From Nocardia terpenica (GTDB lineage: Bacteria > Actinomycetota > Actinomycetes > Mycobacteriales > Mycobacteriaceae), in NCBI RefSeq assembly GCF_013186535.1, contig NZ_JABMCZ010000002.1, positions 1,860,001 to 1,924,000 of the forward strand: a stretch of 64,000 nucleotides of DNA, in the 5' to 3' direction. Every line of letters begins with the position of its first letter. The first letter of the stretch is position 1. Positions 25,749 through 34,700 of this stretch are shown here, in pieces. Under the pieces are notes generated by a model. That model saw only the letters and a program-made list of their open reading frames with translations, was not told the origin of the DNA and did not search any database. The position numbers and the translations under genes are program-made.

Positions 25749-28700
25749 GTGACGCTGTGGTTTCCGCACCTGCCAGGTGTTGGGGGCTGGCTGGAGGATT
25801 TCCTCATCGGCCACTGGCCCGAAGGCGACGAGGACGCCATGCGCCGGGCGGCCGGGCATTGGTCGAATATGGCGACAGCGTTGCGGGAATTGCAGCGGCC
25901 TGCCGATCAGGCGATGGAAGCCGCGTTGTCGTCGATCGAGGGTCGGACCCACGACGCGATGTCGTCGTATTGGCAGGAGGTGGCGGGCGGGGACGGGAGC
26001 GAGCTGCAGAGGTTCATCGACACCTGTGACAATTTCGCCAAACAGCTCGAACACGGCGCCACCGATATCGAATACGCCAAGCTATCGATCTACATTTCGG
26101 TGGCGTCGATGCTGGCGATGGCGTTCATCCCGGTCGTGGGGGAGGCCGTTGATGCTGCGGCTGCGGCTGCGGTGAAGCTGTTTGTCCGTAAGACGGTGCA
26201 GGAGTTGATCGATAAGCTCGCTCTGAAGGGTGCGTCGTTCCTCGCTGAGCGTGTCGGTCTCGGGGTGGCCGAGAAGCTGGGGACCAACGCGGCGTCGAGT
26301 CTGGTCGTGAATGTCGGTAAGCAGGCGGTGATCGGTGCCGGGTTGGGTGCGGGCACGGATGTGGCCGCGCAGGGGATTCAGGTGGCCGAGGGCCATCGGG
26401 ATGGTATCGATGGGAATTCGGTGTGGCAGTCGGCGGCGTCGGGGGCCGTCGCGGGCGCGGTCGCCGGACCGGTCAGCCAGGGTATCGAGGCCGCGGGTAG
26501 CAAGGTCACCGGCGGTCTGGCCGACAAGCTGGGTATCGAGCACGAACCGGGCAAGCTCGCGTCCTATCTGACCAGCGGGGCGAGTGCGATTCCGGGCAAT
26601 CTCGCCGGTAACGCTGCCGCGTCGGTGTCCTCGGCTGCCCTCACCGGGGGGCCTGTCGATTTCGGCAGCATCCACGACGGGGCCGGTGGTGGCTTCATCG
26701 CCAAACCCCACCAAGCGCCCCATCCCGAAACCTCCTCGCACACCGACACCGCGCCCGCGGCCGACACCGGGGGCACACACTCCCACGACGCTCCAGCATC
26801 GGCCCATACCGAGCAACCTCCGACCACCTCGACGACAGCCACTCGCGCCGACACAGCGGTACCCGCTGATGCGCCGCGCCCGGAGGTGAGTACCGCACCG
26901 GCCGCCGCAGCCGCACCGGCCGTCGACGGCACCCGTGCCGCGACATCCACCGCGGGCACCGGCCACACCGATTCGGTTGCGCCCTCACCGAATTCGACCG
27001 GCGGCGGCCACGTCACCGATAATCCGGCCAACTCCCATGCCGCACCCGCCGGTGGACCAGCGGCGGTTGATCACGCCTCTGCAGGGCAGGCGCCGCTCGC
27101 TCACACCCCGGACCGAACTGCGGTGCAAGCACCGGAGTCCGTGCCGCCGAAGGGCACTGGCCCTGCAACGGATCGCCCGATGCCTGCCCTGGCGGGAGAT
27201 CGACCGGCACCACCGAGTACTACTCGCCCACTCGCCGACATCCCTCAGCGTCCAGATCTCGCAGCTCGCCCCGACACACAGGCTCCGCCCTCTGATCGGA
27301 CCGTTGCGCCCCAGCGCGCCACCGATATTCCTCGGCCGAGCCGGGCAGACGTGCCGGACTCGGCAACACCATCCCCACGCGATACATCTGGCCCGCCGCA
27401 TCGTCTCGACTCTGTACCGCACGCGCCGACCGACCGTGGCCCGGTGTCGCCGCGGAGTCCCGAAATCCCTCGAACGCCAACTGGCGCCGAAGTGCCGGAC
27501 CGTCATCCGGCACCAGGCGCCCGCGACACCAACACGACGCCCCACGCTCCCGAAGCCACCGCATCGCTGTCCACCGATCGCCCCTCCGGAGGTACCGACA
27601 GCAGGACGCAGGCCCCCGGCCCGATCATCGCCGGTGTCCCCGTCGCGAGTCCGCACGGCTTGGCCGCTCGGTCGCCGCACGAGACGGCGGGACCACCCGA
27701 CAGCCCTCGTGGACGTTCCGATGCCTCGCAACCGAATCAGAAACGCCCCGAACGAGACAACGGATCACCCCGCAAAGGCCAGGAACAGCCTCGACCACGT
27801 CCTGACGATCACGAACCTGAACACCATCGCCCGCACGAATCAACCGCAGAACGCGAACTTCCGGCCGACAGCGCAGACCACGCTGTGGACCGAACGCGAG
27901 AAAATGCGCCCTCGGGCAGCGATCCACACTCCGCCGCCCCCGGCCTGGAACGACTGTCCGTGCCGCACGAGCCGGGTGCGGAACCGCTCGAGCTGAGCTA
28001 CGGCGATCAGAAAATTATCGGCGAGTACGCCGCCAAACGCGGCGTGTCGTTCGATGACGTGGTCCGCGGAATTCAGGACGGATCACTGGTTCTCGGGCGG
28101 CATTATGTCTTCGAGCGGCCCACGCTGCTGGAGACGCCCGAACAGCTCGATCCGCGGTATCTCACCGAGGTAGTGGCGCACAAGATCGATAACCCTCGAA
28201 ACCCGCGGCGCTACGCGAACATGGAACCGGACGCTTTCGAAGCCGGTTGTCCCGACAGTGAATTGCCCGCCCATCTGAGTCGGTCCATGTCTGGTGACGC
28301 GCTCGCCAGCGCGGTGACACCGACCGACCTCACAAAGATGGTGGTCAATTACGACGGTGACGGCCTGTCGCCGGTCTGGCGCGATCACAGCGCCGCAGAC
28401 GCGTTCCTGGATGCCAGAAACGCATTGTTCCGGATGGATTCTCGTGGTCCGGAGATCTTCGGCCCCGGCTTCGCGCCCCGTGACCCGAGCAATCTCAGCA
28501 TCAGCGCGCATGTCGGTGACACGGGACGCGGCCACGCGGACGGTTTCGTGTCACTGTCGAAGAGCCCGGAGCGCACCATTGCCCGGGAACGTAATATCGC
28601 GGCCGACGATCTGGACCGGCTCGCCGCCGAGGGAAAGCTGGAACGGTTGCCCGACGGCACCTTCCGGCAGATCCGCTACATGCACGAGCTGTATCACGCG

Positions 28701-31700
28701 CACGGCATCGACGTGGACGCCACCTTCCACGACGCCACGGCCCATCGGCGGTACAACGAGGGCACCCACTATGAAGCCGAAGTCCTGGCACCCGGCGGAA
28801 TCTCCGGCGACACCATCTACCGCATCTGGCCACGAGAGATCATCGTCGACGCCCACGGCAACCCGGTGTCGGTCACAGTCGGCGAACCCATCTACAACCC
28901 GCGCTTCGCCCACCTGGACAACCCACGCTTCACCGCCACCCACGACGTCCCCGCGCAAGCGCACAGCCGGTCCGCCGACGAACACGTCCAGCACCGCCAA
29001 GGCCCGCCCGATCGAGTCGACAATGATCGCCCGGCAACCGAACACGCACCCGCACCCCGCCCAGACAACCCGCCACAGCACACGGAATCGGTACACCCCG
29101 ACAACCGGCCGCAGGTTCGGGAATCCTTGCAGGCGCCCGAATCTCACCCGTACCAACCATGGCTGTACCGCGCGCCCGAGTCCGAGCCGCCGAGGCCGCA
29201 GGAGGAACCGGGGCCGTCGCACACAGCCCCGGAATCGGCGCCACCGCACGCCCCGACCCACGAGTCCGCGACCCCGCGGCATGCGCAGCCCCGGCCCGCA
29301 CCGGCACCGATGCAGCAGCACCGCGATCCCGTATCGGATCACCCTCGGGCAGAACCGTATTCGCCGACACAGCACACATCCGAGGCGACTTCACCGCAAG
29401 CCAACCGTCTCGCTCCCCAACAGCCGATCACCCCCGTATGGCATCAGCCTCGACCGAATGTGACTCCCGCACCACACGAATCGGTACCGCCCCATCAACC
29501 GGTACAGTCACACCAGCGGCAGGCGGTCCCGCCCCGGGAACAACCACCCGCCCCACCACCACACGAACGCCCGCACACCCCCGCACCATCACCCGAACAC
29601 CGTCCCGAACCGGGACCCAGTCGTCCCCGTCGCGGGGATTCGGTTGGCGGCCTGCACGATCCACGGCACGGCCGACCGCATCCCGCCGACCCACGTCATG
29701 CGGTGCGCTCACCGGAGATGCAGCAGGCGATCGACGCTCGCCAACTGCGTGAGTCCTATCGGCAGCAGATGCCCGAGAACGGGCATGTCACCGAGGTCGC
29801 CCACGGCCGCGGCCGAAACGCGCGTCCCGCCTACGATGTGCGTCGCTATCCGAATGCCCACGGCGGCCCGATCACCGTCATCCGTATCCGCACCCACGTC
29901 GCCGTCGACCGCCATATCCCCCCACACGAGGTCCAGCGCCTCTGGGAGAACACGCAATTGGCCACCGATCTGGCCTTCAATCACGGCCAGCGCCTGCTGT
30001 CGGGTGACCGCGTCCTGATCGATCTCGTCCACACCCCCGACCCGAACACGGCACACCTGCATATCAACGTCAGCGACGACCTCCGCAACCCAGCCAATTG
30101 GCATCCGAACACCCAACCCGACCTCGCCGCCGAACGACTCCGCCATCAGCTCGGCCTGGAATCGGGCCACGGCCCCGGGCTGAACCCGGCCGAGATCCGG
30201 CAGCTCAGCAACGACATCACGCATGCGAACACCGGTGCCGGTATCGAAAACCCGTCCGAGCTACGGAAATTCGGCAAGAACGAACTACAAGGCGTGGAGC
30301 GGGCCGAGTATCAGGCCGCGGTCGAGGACTCCCTGCGCGACGGCGATCGGTTCCTGGTCGGGGCGGATCCCCGCAGCAACGACTACGGACAGTTGATCAA
30401 CGACGGCGGGATCGGTGTTCAGGGCCGTAGCAACAACTGCCTGGACTGCGCGCTGTCGGCATTGGCGTCGTTCCTCGGGAGACCCCAGGTTTCCGCGCCC
30501 CGATGGCCGGACAGATTGCCGGACCGCACGATCGACACCCATAGCGGCGAAGCCAGCGGCCTCGATCGCGCCGCACGGTGGATCGGCGACGGCCTGCACC
30601 AGGACACCAGCGGACGCCCGATACCGGAACAGTTCGCGCGGCTGCACGAATTGATCAGCAATATGGGGCCCGGATCGTCGGCACTGGTCGTCAACGAATG
30701 GCACGCTCACGATCCACGGACCGGGCAACCGCTGTTCAACGCCGACGGAACCCCCAGGACAGCGGGCTCGCACGCCACTGTCATCGTGTACCCGCACGAC
30801 GCCACGGGGCCGGTGTGGTGGGATCCCCAGGCCGGCACCACGTCCGACCACCCACCGGCACAGTTGGCGCACGGATCCACCGGCCTGTGGTACACACCCA
30901 TCCCCGCAGACGAAGGAGGCGCCCATGGCGGAATACCGCACCAGGGAGCAAGTGGAGCAGTACCTGGCCCGAATCTTCAACCCCGACCGCCGGTTCCACC
31001 TCTACCCGTTCGAGACCGGCTGGCTGGTCCAGCCGATCCTCACCCCGGAGCAGACCACAGCGGGACAGGCGGTCGGTCTGACGAACCTGGTGATCGACTC
31101 GGAGACCGGAGTAGTCACCGAGTACCCGAGCTGGAGCTCGACAATGATCGCGGACGACCACCGCGAGGCGAAACAGACCGGACGCCCCCCGACGGGGCGG
31201 CAGGTGTATCCGCCCCAGGCGCGGCTGAGCATCCAGCGCACGCGGGAGGACTCGGAGACGATCGACTACGACGTCCGGATCCGATCCCAGACCGAACCGC
31301 CGGGGGAGAACACCGAGTATCGCCTGACCATCAACAAGAGCACTCTCACGTACCAGCCGACAGCACACATGGCGGCGAACGTGGTCTCCTGGGCGGAGAT
31401 GCACAGCAGCCAGGACGGGACCTGGCCGGACGAGGGGACCTGGGAGGAGTAGAGGCCGTATCCGACCACTCCGACCATAATCAATCAGTCGTCGCGCATT
31501 CTGCGGAGCCCCCTGCTCCCGGAGCTTCCGGTCGCGGTGACGCGGAACGCTACCTGAACGAATCGCGCGTCACTGATGCACTACGACGAGCAGATGAGCG
31601 CGGTGTCGTCACCGAGGCCGGGGGACCGATCGGAGAAGCCGTGCGCAGCCAACTGCCCGAGCATCCGGGCTTGGTGCAGTTGATGCGGGACAATCCTTAT

Positions 31701-34700
31701 CTGGAGCACTCGCTTCTCGAGCAGCCGAAGGCGCTGCATTCACTGCTGGAGAGGCCGGATTCGATACCGATTCTGTCCGAGGCAGCGCATTCGGTCGCCG
31801 AGCGCGGTCCGGAGTCCATATTGGCAGATCCGGTTCATGTCGAACCGACGCCGCTCACGACCGAACAGCGGATGATATCGCAGGCTGTCCACGATGCTGT
31901 GAGCGATGTGGACATCATGGATCAACGCCAACCCGGATGGGACCAGACCAGAAGGAACGACCTTGTCTACGGTCGTGAGTTCCTGGATAGGCAGTACGCC
32001 GCCTGGCCAGGAACTCAGGAGGCATTGAACAATATCGCCCGTGATATAGCCGGGGAGGCCAATGGTGAACAAGAAGGACGCCCCATTCCGAAGGATCGCG
32101 AACGGGCCTGGGCCAAGATCCTGAGGAAATACAAAGGTGACGCCTCTCGCCTCACCGACCTGGTCGGCGCTAAAATTGAGTTCGACAGAGTCGAGGATGT
32201 CTATCGCGCTCTCGAATTGATTGCGAATGATCCGCGCATTGATATCGTTTCGTTCGATGACCGATTTGCGACGCCGCTGCCGTCCGGTTATCGTGATCTG
32301 CAACTGAATATTCGCATGTCGAACGGCCATATTGCGGAGCTCCGGCTGCATCTCAGTCATATCGATGACGTTGCATACTACGAACACGCCCTATATCAGG
32401 TTCGTCGAGACTTCGAAACGTTGGCAGATCGAGACCACCGCGCTATGGGGCCGGAGGAAAGGGCACTCCGGATCGAGCTCCAGCGTCGTTTCAGCGAGAT
32501 TTATTGGGATGCTACGAAGAAGGGGCTCCCCGACGAGTTTCCACCTGATACCGAGCGAGGCCCCGACGACTCTGGACCCGAGCCCGACGGGCCCGTACCG
32601 AGGTCCGGCCCCAACGGTCCGACGCCGAAACCGACCCCGGACTCGGGTGGCGCTGCGCACGATATCCCCGTCGAAGCCGATAATCAGCATTCAACCGCGC
32701 GTGACATCGAATTGGATGTACCGGAGAACTCCTCGGGAGTTCGTGACCGGGCAGAGATCGGGCGACAGGTAAACAAGGCCCTCGACGAGTCGGTTGCCCG
32801 GCAGATTCGGCACCTCGAGGAGGAAGCTGATGTGAAGCGGTTCCTTCCCGGGGCTGCGGGACGCGCTGTCAGGAATCACTTGAATTCAGAGATCGCAAGG
32901 CTGGAAACCGGCAAGCGAAGCCTTCAAGAATTCGTGACCCAAATCGTGACCGATCCCAGATTCGATCCTGCGATCGCCGACGCCTGGTATCGCGACGGAA
33001 TGAAGCTGGCCGTGCGGATTCCGGATGAAGACGGGCTCCCCACTACAATGATGTTCATCGACCGCGGCCCTACCGAAGACCCACTACTGGTCCCGCTGCG
33101 ATCGCTGGAACATGCAGTCGCTGTCGTTGCACGCGAGGCCCGCAACGATATGGATCCCGCGAAGCTGCACGCCGAGCTCGGGTTCATGACCGGTCGTCCG
33201 GACGAGGCCCAGGGGCACATTGCTGCGGATGACCCGGAGCATGCCTTGGAACTCGGCGTACGGATCGTCGAAGACTCCTCTAGAGTCGAGGAAGTGCGTG
33301 GGCAGTTGTTTGCCGACCTGGCCCGGTCGACTGCTCGGCACCTCGATGCGGTGCCCGAGCGGGTTCGCGATCGCTTCTCCGAACAGGGCATCAAACCCCG
33401 GAGAAACGAACTCCGAGAATACGAACAGAAACTGGCCGACGACATACGAGATGACGCGACACAGCTGCGAAACACAATCGCGCAGCTGACCGAGCCGGGC
33501 CTCGCACCCCGGATCTACGACGCATGGCGACAGGCCGAGTCGGGGGTGACGATCCAGCTGAAGTCCGACGACCATCGCGGCAACTACAATGAACGACTGC
33601 CGCGGGTGCGACTGCTGGACATGGGTTCTGGCCATGAGCCGCTACTGGTGCCTGTAGATGCCCGGGAACACCGGCTCGCCCATATCGGACAACAACTCTC
33701 AGCCGGTAGGCACCCATCCATCATCTTGGACTCGCTGAGCGAACCGAACCGCGAGGTCGTGACGCTTACCGCCGAAGATCGCGAGCAGGCCATGGCTCTT
33801 GGGCGAAAAGCCCTGCTGGACAAGCAGATCGCCGAGGAACTCGACTCGGCGGCCGCTGCGGGGGTACTGCCGCCGGAGGTCGACGCGATCCGCCGCCACC
33901 TCGGTTCCGAACTGAATCGAGCAGCCGACCGATGGCTGGATCCCGGTCGCTCTACGCCCGGAACACTTGCCGCCCGTATCAATGAGCGTGAGGTGCAAAG
34001 CGCGATCCTGCACCTGCGCTCACGCATCAACGAAAGCGTGCGCATAGGGATCGATCCCGAGATGTATGTTGCGTGGGGCCGTGACGCCCCAGCCGTCGGG
34101 TTCCGTATCGAGCGTGCGGATGTGACAGAACAGGTCACGGTGCTCGATCTGGGTTCCGAACGCGGCAAGCGACTGGTGCCGACCCATTCCGAAGAGCGCG
34201 AACTCGCCCTGATCGATCGTGAGCTGCGCGACGGCACATATCCGCCCGATATTGTGCGGAAGCTCGAAGCTCTGTCGGAGCACTCCCACGATGAGACGGT
34301 GACCGACTACGACGCCGCCTTGGAGGAGGGTGAGCCGTTGCTGCCACAGATGGCAGCAATCCGCCGACAGGTCCAGTCATCGCTCGAGCGATCCGTCTCC
34401 GAGACTGCGCAATTCGAGTGGAAAGGCAACTTCGAACCCACCGAGGAGCAGTTGCACGCGGCAAGGCTCGACCATGCGCGATCGGTCGAGGCCATCGCAC
34501 AAGACCTTCGTGGGCGTGTACGCGATCACACCCGCGCGGGCATCGACCCGGAAACGTACACGGCATGGCGGGAGGCGCATGACAGCGTGACGGTGACTGT
34601 CGGCCATGGAGACCATACCGAGCACCTGACGATGCTGGACCTCGGCCCCGATAAGGAACCGCGCCTCGTTCGTAGCCGGTCCCCGGAATGGGAGTTGTAT

